Assembly: GCA_028551475.1 (NCBI GenBank)
Contig: CM052359.1
Span: forward strand, 5,581,583 to 5,645,582
Length of the DNA: 64,000 nt
Source: Casuarina equisetifolia
Taxonomy: Eukaryota > Streptophyta > Magnoliopsida > Fagales > Casuarinaceae
Reading direction: 5' to 3'
The notes below the pieces were generated by a model, which saw only the letters and a program-made list of their open reading frames with translations, was not told the DNA's origin and did not search any database. The stretch's first letter is position 1, and the number at the start of each line of letters is the position of its first letter. Positions 34,901 to 46,849 of this stretch are shown one piece after another. The position numbers were made by a program, and so were the translations under genes.

Positions 34901-37462
34901 AAGGCAAAGAATAATTGAGGGGTTTGTGGAAGGTATGGACAATAAAACGCTCATTTTTCAATAGGATGAAGGAGAATTTCTTGGGAAATCACTGATAATA
35001 AGATGCTCTTGATTGCTTCCAAGCAGACCTCCTCAATGACACAACATCTTCATGGGAGATTGGCATAGGACCATTTACACACTAATTTCAAACAGTGAGA
35101 AAGTCATTGATTTTCTTCTCTCTCTTGCTTCATTTTATTTCTTGTTCAGATTTTGAAATAAATTTCCTTAATTTCAAATTAGAAATTTTCTTTTGTACTA
35201 ATGAATTTATAATTATTTACCATACTATGATTTGTAGCCTAAAGACATATAATGAATCTTCAAATCATCAAATAAGTGTTGATTTTTTTCATAAAATATG
35301 AGAACTTCCTCCTTTCACTTATTTCCAGAACGTCACTTGGTCATCTCTAAGCTGCCACTATTTCTCATGATAATCTCGGTAACATCTCAAATACCCTCTA
35401 TTTGGTAATTAGTTATAAGCATTGCTACCATTTATCTTCAAAAAAACCTTTAAGCATTGTATTAAAGTCCAAGGCGTATAGTATGGTATTTCAGTGCATT
35501 CTGCTCGACAATTGTGCATTTGATCAAAGAAAGCGTCTCATCAATATGATGATGGACAATGTCTTTACTTGGACCAACCAAATGTATAGGATTGACAATC
35601 TCTCAAGAAGATCTAACAGACCTATATCCAAGTTTGGGTTGCTATCTGTCAGCAGAAGATTGATATGAAAGACAAGTGAAAAACCAAAGTGCTGTGTTTG
35701 TGTTGTGAGATATTTGGCAACACACAGAGAACCTATAACTAGTACAAGATGCAGCTGAGGATTAAATTAAAATTCTCAATTGTCAAATCACATATCATAA
35801 TAAATGAAATGAAACAAAGAATCTACATAAAGGATCACAAAAAGAAAAAGGGGAAAATAGAAGGCACTTAAAACCAGATAAAGATCAAAAAATCTAGTAG
35901 AGGATAAACCTCTCACAGTCTTTAAGGTAATAGCAGTGATGTTACCAGAGGAGAGAGAAAGAACGTGTATACCTAGAAGAACTGTCTAAAGACTCTTGAT
36001 AATCCAGTTTAATATCATATCAATAAAACTATCAGTTCTTCCAAGATATTATAAATGACAGAAGGGAAACTAAATTAGAGCTTTCCTAAAGAGTAAACAA
36101 GGAGCACATTCAAATGCAAAAGTTAGAAAGTTACAAACAACAGCTTGTACATTTAAAAATCTTAAAAACAAGTATATTCATCAATCCACTGGAAGTTAGC
36201 AACAGCTAGAAACTAAGTGAATACACACCTTGAGCTTGAACATTCGGCTCCACTGTTACACCAGAGTTGGGTGCCACAGAGCCCAAGTTATTATCAGCAG
36301 ATCCTAAACGAAGCTCATTCAAACTTCTGATGGCTGAATCCAGATCATCGCCACATTCTTCAAGTGCTTTTTCAAGAAGCTACAATAATAACAGCCCTCC
36401 CAAATTGTTAGTAACCATCAATACTACCTCAACCGAATGTGATTATATATCCTCCAATTTCACTTCTTTTGTCGAACGATGGACAGAAGAACAAAAAATA
36501 AATATTCAGCTTGCTGATTGAACTGTCTTTGGTTTTAAGAGATTAAGCTGTCATTCCTATTCCACTCTCCTCTCAACAACATTTGTACAAAGAAAAAAAA
36601 ATAATAAAACAGAGTTGGCCATAATATCAATGTAATCATATCTCGTAGACATTATTTATAACCAAAGCTTGATAAACATGGCCAACGAAGAAGGGATATC
36701 CTGGGGGTGAGCAGCTAACAGAACCCACGAACACAAATGATTACCATTGTACACATCACTGAGAAGAATAGATAAAAAAAAATTATATTGTTTTACATGT
36801 TTAGGCTTCTTACTTCATTTTCTTTAGTTGTAGTGTGACCTCAAGCACAGACAATTTAGTAGCAGGCTTGAGGGGTAAGAGTATTCGGATTTGATTGCAA
36901 TCAAAAGTTGTGATGATACTATTTCAGACTGCGGATTTTCAGCCATAATGCACTATTTTTTTTTTTTTTCTCATGACATCGAATTCGGACGGAGAAGGGC
37001 ATTAATACATCGATGAAATTTGCGAAAATTAATTGTCCAGCTCTGTGTTACGGAAGCTTTCTATTTAGTTACAGGGTTTCTGAGAAATCTTACATCTTCC
37101 GTGGTTACCAGGTCAATTTGGATTTGGGATGGGACATAAGAACAGAAATAAAAATTACATAACAACAGAAAAGAAATAGAATATCGATCCAACATCCGCA
37201 TTAAGAAACAAAATATTAAAAAGAATTGGATGATGGAAAAAGAAATAACCTTCTGGTCCATGTGAGGAAAGATGGCCCTGAGTTGTTGGATCAAGTGAAT
37301 GGAGGAAGGGGATGGAAAGGAAGATTGATTGGGCCTGGGTGGAGAGAAGCGAACGGGGGAGGAAGAGGAGCAGCGGATTCTTTTGGACACGGGAGGGTTG
37401 GCTGCCAGGCTCAGATTGTCTTCGAATATGGACGATCTCTTCCCGCACACTATGGCAGACAT
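31942..37462 (-). CDS. CUE-domain protein with C-terminal coiled coil (At5g32440-like)
   Basis: Five exons: 37462-37250, 36379-36229, 32824-32604, 32466-32293 and 32028-31942, all with GT/AG ends, giving 281 residues. Residues about 55-92 (from SIHLIQQLRAIFPHMDQK into LLEKALEECGDDLDSAIRSL) form a CUE domain, a three-helix ubiquitin-binding fold with the MD or FP turn and the LL motif. The N-terminus is Ser/Pro-rich and basic (SKRIRCSSSSPVRFSPPRP). Exon 3 encodes an acidic helical region, and exon 4 a coiled coil (residues about 196-253, ENMMLREQVEALIQENTVLK onward). The C-terminus is GRFHPDVF. The order matches the plant family annotated as ubiquitin system component Cue. Its ubiquitin role is inferred from the domain. 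Intron 2 is long, 3.4 kb. Confidence 0.93.
33366..33477. repeat. Short imperfect tandem duplication in intron 2 of the CUE gene
   Basis: Two units of about 55 bases share GTGCACCAAACAC, then ATTCCCT and AAGAAGAGTCAA. Confidence 0.8.
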
Positions 37463-37469
37463 GTTTCGC

Positions 37470-40400
37470 CGCTCCTCCGCTCTATGCGTCTCTCTCCGAC
37501 CCCTCCCTCCTGCTTTACTCTCTCTTCTCTCTCTCGTGCACCTTCTCTTTCATGCACTGTTTTGATTCCCAGATTCACCCAAAACGACCTCAAATCCCGC
37601 TGAGCAATGGCTGTTTCACTACAATTTAGCCTCTCAGGCAGCTAGAAACATTAATTTCGGATGCCGATCGATAAAGTACGATACCGGATTGATCGCAGCC
37701 TAATTTCTCCATTCATTCATGGCTGCCCCGTGCCACCGTCGAAGAAATGATCATCATAGCTGACGGAGAGGACGGAGAAGGACCAATCAGGAGGAGACAT
37801 GCAATCCAAAGTGTGAGGAGCCGTGGCGCGTCTTCATTGGGTTTTTGTGGAATTAAATGGATATAGGGTTTGTTTTTTATCTTTTCTTATATGGTCGGTC
37901 GCCGAACGTGGAAGGCAAAATAGAGTTTTCTAGCCGTCCGATTACACTGTCTCGTGTAGATCTATGGTTCGCATCTTTTTTCCCTTTTTTAAACAATTCC
38001 TTTCCCTGGAAAGTGGCAACTTCGGCTGGGGAACTGAAGTGTTATGGGCCCAAAATAGGAAAAAATTAATAATTATTGGTTCAACCATTCTCAAATGTCA
38101 ATTTTACATATCTTCAAGCATCCTAAAGGGTAACTTAAGGGTGACTAAATAATTTTAGCCCATCAAGTAGTTAAAGGGTTGCCAAACAAGTCGTAACCCT
38201 AAATTCTTTGATAGATTTAGTATTTAGTTTTAATTGTTAGTAATTTAAAAAAAAAAAAAACAATCTTAGTTCAAGTTTGGTAGAATCCTCTTGTGGAGGA
38301 TGTTAATGCACCCAACTTCTAGCCTTGCATTGACTCCTTCCCCTTCTTCTTCTAGTTTCACCATTACAACAACATATAATTCCTTTGCATTTATGCATTT
38401 TGACTACTCCACTTGACAAGGTGTCTCGACAGGGAAAGTCTACCAATGACACTCAAAATATGCAAGTTTTGTAAACTATATGCAGAATCAAGAGCGAACC
38501 CAGTAGGCACGATTACCCAAGAGACAGGCAACCAGCTCCAGCCCACAACGCACTAGCCTCACCCGTCTAGCCCAACACTTGTCGCCCAAGTCGCCACTCA
38601 TGGAAGCTCGGTCCAAACAAAGTAGGCTTAGCCTTGTCTAGAAGGTGTGGCCCAGTTCAATTAATTGAACTGTAAAATATTAGCTTAATGGGGAGTATCG
38701 GAAAAAAATCAATTTTGAGCATTGTGCAACACGTGTGAAGTATCTAGGAAAAGAGAGAAATGAAAATGATATAAAGCGTGTATAAAATTATGTGTTGTAT
38801 GTTTGAAGCAAGCAAAAGTAGAGAAATTTGCTTCCTCTTTATTCTTATCTTTACATTTGTCTAAGCATGTAGGGTACACCATTTTCAACAGATTTAGATC
38901 CTCCTACTATTCGCTTTGCAACATACCTTGACTTGCTAATGATATTTTTGCTTTTGTATGTCTTCCCCCCCCCCCCCCCCCCCCCCTTCATTCCCAACCA
39001 TATGAATCGGATCTATTGAGTGCTCTATTTGACAAATCCGATGTGATCATTTTTTTTTTTGGTCTAACCTTAAAGTAGAAAGTAGAGTAATAAAAAAATG
39101 GGTTATAGAGTAAATCAATACAAACATAATTTTATAACTTTTATTAAAAGGTTTAAAGGTTTGACCCAAAAATAACGTAAAAATTGAAGAATTTTTATCT
39201 TATATACATGTCTTTACAAACCAAGTGACATTGAACACAAAATAATATGGAATGGAACAAATTCAACTTTAACTCTAATATAAGTTAAAAAGCTCAAAAA
39301 ACCTAATTCAAAAAACAGGTTAAGGGTTAAAAGAGTATTTTTTTTTATTTAAATTTTATTACAACAAATTATATATTTGATATAAAACTTTTATTTTACA
39401 CAATTTTATGCATAAAGATGATTTGTATAGTCAAATTCCTTATAACAAAAACAATAAAAATTAATGAATGCCTTTTCACACTACCTCAAATTCCTACATT
39501 TATTTATGTTTATCCTTTTCCCGTGGATTTAAATTGGAGAAAAAAGAAGTCCCAACTGTAAACGAGCGTCGGCCCAAGTATGATTCAAAGCCGTCGATTG
39601 GTTCACTGGTTTTTGAAGGTGCAGCGAATCGCGCTTAAATCAAATGATGTTGAACGTGGCTTGCATGCGAGTAAAGAGATAATGTGATTGAAACCAATAG
39701 ATTGTGTTTTTGGGACACTGATCGCGGTCACAAGTATTTCAAATGAGAACATCATTCGTCGTGGTTAGCATCCGACATTTAAGGATGACGCGTGGCGCCG
39801 CTTCAAATGATTAACTGGTCGGCTGTCGATCGACACATTAGCAGCTGACTGAAACCAGGAAGGGGAGGGGAAGCGCGAAGACGAATTGAAGAGCATGATT
39901 TATGGCTTTTATCAGAGGCATCTTAATGATGGTTCACAAACTATAATTGCATCTGAACCGCTTAACGCTTTTTCTGTTAAAGATCGAACGGAGTCGCATG
40001 GATCGGGCCCGTACTTCTGACGTACTTCTCTGGTTTGGTTTGGCAGGCAGTATGAACACCATCTCTTCACTAATGTTCACACAGTGAAGACGAGAGTGGC
40101 TCAAGAGATGTGCCTCAGATTCTCACCTTTCGCAAGTGTCTTGTCTTGCAGAAACTCAAACTGGGAAGACAAGGGTTCAGTTGCTGATTGTGGCTGCTGC
40201 ATTAGGGACCTTAAGTGTGACCTACACCAATGTTTCCCAGCTCTGTAACTTTGTGTGAATGTTTATGCTATTTTGATTTCCATGGGTTTGCATATTGACT
40301 ATTGTTTCAAACAATTATGGTGCAACGTGATGCATCTCACATCTCTACAGTTCCACCATTTCGCATCAGTAGTGTCTGTCTTTCTCTTTCTCAGAGAATC

Positions 40401-43360
40401 ATGTGCCCAGGGTGGATGCAATCGAAATTCGAAACCAGGACTGATTTGATGTCAGCCTGTTAAAGGGGTTCTCTGGAATATGATGGGAAACATGGATATG
40501 GTGACAGTGGTGGGGAGGAGGCATTCCTAAGGAGCACACTATGGCTGACGAGCTCTCAAAAATCTGAATATGATTACTCCTGCGACGGCTGCAGAGATGA
40601 GTTTGACGTTCAAGCAATGGCCGACGGCCATAGTTGCTGTGTCAGACCCAGGATTCAGAAGGGTACTGGTTTGATTCTGTTTCCAGTGATTTATCTATGT
40701 AATGAGTATGTTGAAGATCAAAGCTAGCAAAGTGGGCAAAAAAAAATGCTCGCAAATCGAGTATGTCTTGTCAATTCTGCAAGGAATGGTATGACGAAAC
40801 GTGTGTTTGGAATGGAAAATGAATGATCCAGAGCGTCATATTTTATCTAAAGATGAGCCGTGAATAAATGGGAGCTCTGATAACCTCGGGTGCTTCCGGG
40901 AAAACAGTGGATCCACATCGTGCATCCTTATCCATGTTGCTGCAGGAGGCTGACAGGGTTCGAGGACCTAATCGACTTAAATAACTCTGGAACTCTTAAG
41001 TTGTTCTAAAATTCTATTCTGATTAAATAATCCAATGGCTACAAAGTCATAGCTAATTATTATTTTTTTCCTCCCTCGTCTTTGTTAAGAGAGGAAGCAT
41101 CTTATCAGCATATTGTGTCAACTTTATTATTTAGGGAGACTTTTAGAAGTTGGAAATTGGTAACTAGTATCTTATTCAATTATTTGTTTCAATGATGTTA
41201 CATTTTTTCTTTTTGAGCAAAGTCTGGTCTAGCTAGCGAGATGAGACTAGGAAGCATTAGTGTTTTACTTTTTACTGACAGCTTTGTTGAGATGGTCCTG
41301 GAAATGTCATCATTTTTATACCCTTACACGGCTGGGAATGTTATGTTATGTTCTGCTAGTAAATTTGGTGAGACAAAGAGTTACTTGATGGAACGTAGAC
41401 TCTTGTATCTTTGGTAGGACTTATTATGATGTTTAATGGTTCATTTGTTTTGGTAGAGAAGCCAAGCTTTTGGCCTTTGGCTCTGATGCAAGATGGACCT
41501 TTTCTTTTTTCTTTCTTGAAACGCCAAAAGAACAAGCAAAAATATTTCATGGACTAATTGAAAAGATGCTGCCGACTGTCCACTGAGTTGAATTGATAAT
41601 TGAGTTAACCGCAATCACCCAGTTGTTGGCTTCCAGACCATGGTGGAGACTGGTCAACAAGCATCTTCACTCAATCAAACATATTCCTTACGATATCATT
41701 CTCTCTACCAGGCCCCAAAAAAGCATCTGCTCAGAAAAAAAAAAAGGGTCATCAAAGGTGGCATCTCGTGACATAAACACCAGAGAGTAGGAAAATCTGG
41801 CATGCCAAACAAGATTCAGCAGAACCAGTATGCAAATCGACAGATTATGATCAGATGGGAGATGCTTCCCTGAAAGCGTATTGTATATCTATTTCCCACA
41901 GCATTCTGCCTCTGAAATATCAAATTCCCGGAGAGCTTTTTCTGAAACCAATTACATGGGTTGGTAACTTTATACCCCCAAAAACAGGATATCTTGTTTG
42001 CGCATATGATGAGGCCGAGTGAGATTCACTGGTTGGTCTGGCTGTTTGTGTGTGTGGAGGGCTATTAAGTAGGACCCATGAAGTGAGTGGGGGCAATGGG
42101 TATCACTCCTTTCCAACAAGGCCTTGTCAAGTTGCATTGACAGTGCAGAAAAAAGAATAGGATCCCACATTGCTTTTCTTCACCCGAAGCATCATGGAAT
42201 ACAATTTTGTTTATGGTTGGTTGATGAAATGACCTCCCACCAAGCCCCGCCCTCCCCTGCAATTAGCCACCTACGATTAACCCCTCCCCTCCAAGCTGCA
42301 ATCCACATAGGAATATCTCCACACCCTCATCCTCTAGAGAAACAGACACACAAGGATTGATGGGATTGCACTCAAATGTGCTCTTGACTATCTTTCCATT
42401 AGTTTTGACCCAGCAATAATATATGACCACCAATTTTTCTCCTTTGACCATTGCCTTTTGGAGATAAAATCTACCAAAACGTCCACTCCTGGTGTGGAGT
42501 GTGTGCCAAGCACCATCGGCAGACAACCAAATCCAGGTACACCAAGGGATATCAGAAACATGGAAAGGGAGCTCCCTCCTACTAGGGATCTAAGCAAAGG
42601 AGGTGCCAATTACATGCCCCCTCCTACAAATATGCCTTTACTTTTTGTTTTGGGGAGATCAAATGCCTGCTCCCGTTGGATTCTATGAACAACAAGCTTG
42701 GTTGCGTAATTATGAGGCAAATTACTCATTGGCATGGGGTGGACACCTGCTGGGAACAGGAGAAAATCCACTAAAACTTTATTGGTTCATATTCTCGCTA
42801 TAATCTTAAGGTGATTAGATCCTGGTTTTCAGCCAGGAATATTATTCTATTTTTATTTCCCGTTTGTTTAGTATTTCTTTCTCCATTCAAAGCGCAAAAC
42901 ATCAGTTCGCAAGATCTTTGGTGGAGTATTTATTTTCCACCTTTATTCGGTTGGGGACATTCCATCCGTACACTCTCCAATCTCTACGATTATTGCTTGT
43001 TTACGATGGTACTATTCAAATTTGATATTGCCATTTCTTGGAGTCACCTTTTATTCTCTGCATGTTTTTTTTTTAATATTATAACACATACATATAAAAT
43101 TTCAGATTTCATAATTAAGCTCTATGTTAAGATGCTACTGAACTAACTTGATTAAGTGAAAAAAAAAAAGTTAAAAATAAAAGGAGGGTTGCAACAAAAG
43201 AACTTTTCAAGATGACACTTTGCTGATACTACTGTCGCCCAATCTCTACGCGTTCTTCTTTATTGCCAGAGTACTTTGCTCCGCATAGTGTTCTTGGTAA
43301 CTTTGTCTTGTTGTTAAAGCAAAGATAAAAGAGCCGGAATCTTCATGGTAGTTTTGCCGT
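37470..43360. other. Intergenic between the CUE gene and the PBL-type kinase
   Basis: Starts with the promoter of the CUE gene (minus strand). No protein family is recognisable. Notable items are a 22-base run of C at 38965-38986, a cysteine-rich 46-residue frame at 40108-40248, and unusual open frames on both strands at 42.26-42.69 kb. Confidence 0.45.
38965..38986. repeat. 22-base C homopolymer
   Basis: An uninterrupted run of C, flanked by CTT and TTC. The length may be imprecise because such runs are hard to sequence. Confidence 0.85.
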
Positions 43361-43371
43361 GTTAAAACAGG

Positions 43372-43412
<41 letters not shown>
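43372..43412. repeat. (GA)n microsatellite upstream of the PBL-type kinase
   Basis: About 19 GA units roughly 270 bases before the start codon, probably in the promoter or 5' leader. Confidence 0.95.
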
Positions 43413-43415
<3 letters not shown>

Positions 43416-43471
43416 ATTCCATCCCCCACAGAAAAAGTGGTGGGAAAAAAGTTCTTTTTGTACACACTGCG

Positions 43472-43660
43472 ATGATGGCTATGATGATGCCTGCAATCTC
43501 CAACAGCAGCAGCAACAACAATAACAATCCCTGTCTCTCTTTCTCTTTACTTACTTCATGCCCTTCTCTCTTCCTCCTCTCCCTCCTCACCACCACCATG
43601 GCTGATTCTGTTCTCTCTCGTACCCCTTTGACATCTCATTTAATTACCCATGAAAGATAG
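43472..43660 (+). other. Possible upstream ORF in the leader of the PBL-type kinase
   Basis: A 62-codon frame that starts with clustered ATGs (MMAMMMPAISN), has a run of Ser and Asn, and ends 18 bases before the kinase start codon. If transcription begins upstream of 43472, it would be translated before the main frame and could dampen it. The transcription start is not visible, so this is a hypothesis. Confidence 0.35.
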
Positions 43661-43678
43661 AGAAACTGGAAACAAATT

Positions 43679-46600
43679 ATGGAGAAGAAGTGCGGATGCT
43701 GGTCTGTGCTGAAACGCGGCGTTAGAGGTGCCTGCAAGTCCTCTGCTTCTAAAGACTCTGCTAACACTATACCTCGTACTAGTCTTGTTTATGACGCAGG
43801 TACATACAGATATATGTCTGTGTTCTGACAAGGTTCTGTTACTGTGTTTTGCGACTAAATTTCAGATCTTTCTTTTAATTGGTAATCAACGAGGTTTAAT
43901 ATAATTCAATCTCAGAAATGCTCCATCTGAGACTTCATACGGGGCTCCCCTGTTTTTATTTTCTGCAAGATTCTCTTTCTCTCTCAATTCTCCAGTTTCT
44001 CAAACATGCCTTCTTAGCTTTATGGTATCTGGATTTCAAAGGTTATAAGATTCAATCAATGAACTCAGAAATTATGATACAATTTTCAAATAGACAACAG
44101 ATCTCAGATTGGGTTCCTCCTTCTGAGTCCATCACGTCATTTACCTGACTACTAATTACCATGAAATGTGATTTCTTTGTTCTGTTTGAGTTTGACTGTT
44201 GAAGCCAACTAGTTTTTCATCTGAATAGCTGCATAAGTCTGTTATTTAGGTCGCTAAAAGCCGCGCTGTTTAATTTTTAGAGCATTTTAATGTTTATGAG
44301 ACAACAAGCAAGGTCATGCCAGTTGATATCCCAGTGAGTACCCATTTTGTGCGAAATTTGGGTTCTCATGCTTCAATTCCAGTTATTATGTTGATGGTAA
44401 CTAGTTATTTCTGCAAACCTCTACCTCTAGATGTTCTTTGTGAAGCCATCGAAGTTGAAAGCATACTTTATTGATATCTATCATGTGTTTTGTCTACGAG
44501 AGGGTTGTGATCAAAGCAGATTTTACACTCATTCTGTCAAAATGCAGCGACCGAAACACGATATCTAAACGCTAGCAACAGAGAACTCTGTCCCAATGAA
44601 GCCCACCTCTCCTCAGATAATCCTGAGCTACCACCATCGGAAAGTAAAGCTCCTTGCCCGCTGCTCCAATTTGCTTTTCAGGAACTGAAAGCTGCAACGG
44701 GGAATTTCAGACCGGATAGTATTCTTGGGGAGGGCGGATTTGGGTATGTTTTCAAAGGATGGATCGAGGAAAATGGGACAGCGCCTGCGAAACCCGGATC
44801 AGGGATTACCGTTGCCGTTAAAAGCTTGAAGCCGGATGGTCTTCAGGGCCATAGAGAATGGGTGGTTAGTAGAATATCTGCTTTGGGTTAGTAGATTGAT
44901 ATTAAAAACAGTTGTTAGTGATTCGGTAGAAATTGAGACTGTAAGCGGTTGCGTTTTCTTAATGCAGGCTGAGGTCGACTTTCTTGGACAGCTTCACCAT
45001 CCTAATCTTGTCAAACTCATTGGGTACTGCAGTGAAGATGATCAACGGTTGCTTGTCTATGAATTTATGACGCGTGGAAGTCTTGAAAACCATCTTTTTA
45101 AAAGTGAGTTTAGCTATTCATTAAGCTCTCTTACTTCCAATTGACGAAACTTATCTTGCTAAACTTCTATATAGTGTGTTTAATCCTGAAAATTCTAAGT
45201 TTCTACATGTTCAAATGCTTTTTCTTTCTGAATTATAGATTGATTGAATGTTTAAATTCAGAACAATGCCTTCTTTTTAATTTCTTTATTACCTTTTCTC
45301 AAGTCTCTCTTAACTTGTATTCTTTTCATGATCATGCAATGTCAAATCATCGTAATAAACTACTTAGTTTTTGCCAAAAATTTTGAAGGGACCATACCTC
45401 TTCCGTGGTCCAATAGGATCAAGATCGCACTTGGCGCTGCAAAAGGACTTTCGTTTCTCCACAATGGTCCAGAACCAGTAATATACAGAGACTTCAAGAC
45501 ATCCAACATATTGCTTGACTCGGTATGTGAATATGGGAGTATTGAACGATGAGATTTAAATTTTTGTTGAACTGAGCTGTTAATGAGAGTTGTCTTCTGC
45601 AGGAGTATAATGCAAAGCTTTCAGATTTTGGTCTAGCCAAAGCTGGGCCTCAAGGAGATAAAACGCATGTTTCTACCAGGGTTGTTGGGACTTACGGCTA
45701 CGCTGCTCCTGAGTATGTAATGACAGGTAAGACGATATTAAAAGAAATCTCGAACCAATTCAAAACTTTTCAAAGCCTGAAATGCTGTTATGCACAAGCC
45801 TTCTGTTGCATGTCATAGGAAATGATATAACAAGTTTGGATACCTCTATTCCCAAGAGAATCAACGGTTGTGAAAATTTGAACAATTGGAATTTTAATTA
45901 GCCGTGCATCCTAAACAAAATCTGCAGTTGGTGATGAGACTTGTCTAATATCTACATTCCAACTATGTTAACTAACGATGTTTGCTGACTTTGCAAGAAT
46001 CCTGAATGAGCTGAATTCTAATGTCAAGCAACCAGTTCTAACGTCAAGAAATCACTTCTGCTCAAAAAGCCATGAAAAGTGTATCTGCTTTGGCGGATCC
46101 ATAGATTTGATTAAGAAAAGGAGACAAACTTGAGTTTTTAGACATCTAGATCATCAGTTTTACAGTTCTGCTAGCAAAGTTTGTACCTACATAGGCTGAT
46201 TGTAGGATGACTCGAGTATCTTAAGCTACCAATTACAACTTCGGATAAGACTAAACGTTTTGCCTTATATTTTTCATATTATCTGATACCAATGTTGTTA
46301 TTTGGCATTAACGATGTGGTTCGTTGGTAATCCAAGTCCATAAGAAGCTTTAGACTCTACCACTTATAAAAATTTTGCATCTTCTTTCCTCAGGACACTT
46401 GACATCTAAAAGTGACGTTTACAGCTTTGGAGTTGTGCTGCTGGAGATTTTAACAGGTAGACGATCGATGGACAAAAAACGCCCTAGTGGGGAACAAAAC
46501 CTTGTTGCATGGGCTCGGCCATACTTAGCTGACAAGCGAAAGCTTTACCAACTAGTGGATCCCCGCTTGGAACTGCATTTCTCCCTTAAAGGGGTGCAGA

Positions 46601-46845
46601 AGGTCTCTCAGTTAGCTTACAACTGCCTTAGCAGGGACCCAAAATCCCGCCCCACAATGGATGAAGTTGTCAAGGTTTTGACTCCATTGCAAGACCTGAA
46701 TGACCTCGCCATCTTATCTTGCCATTCCCGTTTATCTCAACAAGGGCGACGTAAGAAGAAGGATGGAACTCCTCAGCTCACCTACAATCAGTCAAAGAGC
46801 ATCAGAGATTCTCCAATGAATACTGGGAAGCAGCACTGTAGATGA
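43679..46845 (+). CDS. Receptor-like cytoplasmic kinase, subfamily VII (PBL34/PBL35/PBL36-like)
   Basis: Six exons: 43679-43799, 44548-44864, 44968-45103, 45389-45522, 45603-45726 and 46394-46845, all GT/AG, giving 427 residues. There is no signal peptide or membrane segment; the start MEKKCGCW has Cys residues that could be palmitoylated. The kinase domain has the Gly loop GEGGFG at 101-106, catalytic Lys132 in [12 protein letters not shown] at 224-231 with Asp226, DFG at 244-246 and YAAPE at 269-273. The active site is intact, of the RD type (Arg225 before Asp226). Phrases such as [21 protein letters not shown] and [17 protein letters not shown] are typical of the PBL34-36 group. These kinases relay signals from pattern-recognition receptors at the plasma membrane. 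The tail (377-427) is basic and Ser-rich. Confidence 0.95.
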
Positions 46846-46849
46846 TGGG

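Noticed and set aside
38035-38056. CTGAAGTGTT resembling the start of miR395
   Set aside because: Only the first ten bases match, and there is no complementary 5' arm upstream.
40940-40975. GGTTCGAGGACC as a tRNA B box
   Set aside because: The spacing does not fit the consensus exactly, and no acceptor stem or A box is present.
42555-42580. AAAGGGAGCTCCCT, similar to the 3' end of miR319
   Set aside because: The rest of the miRNA does not match and no pairing arm was found within 200 bases on either side; the block is simply palindromic.
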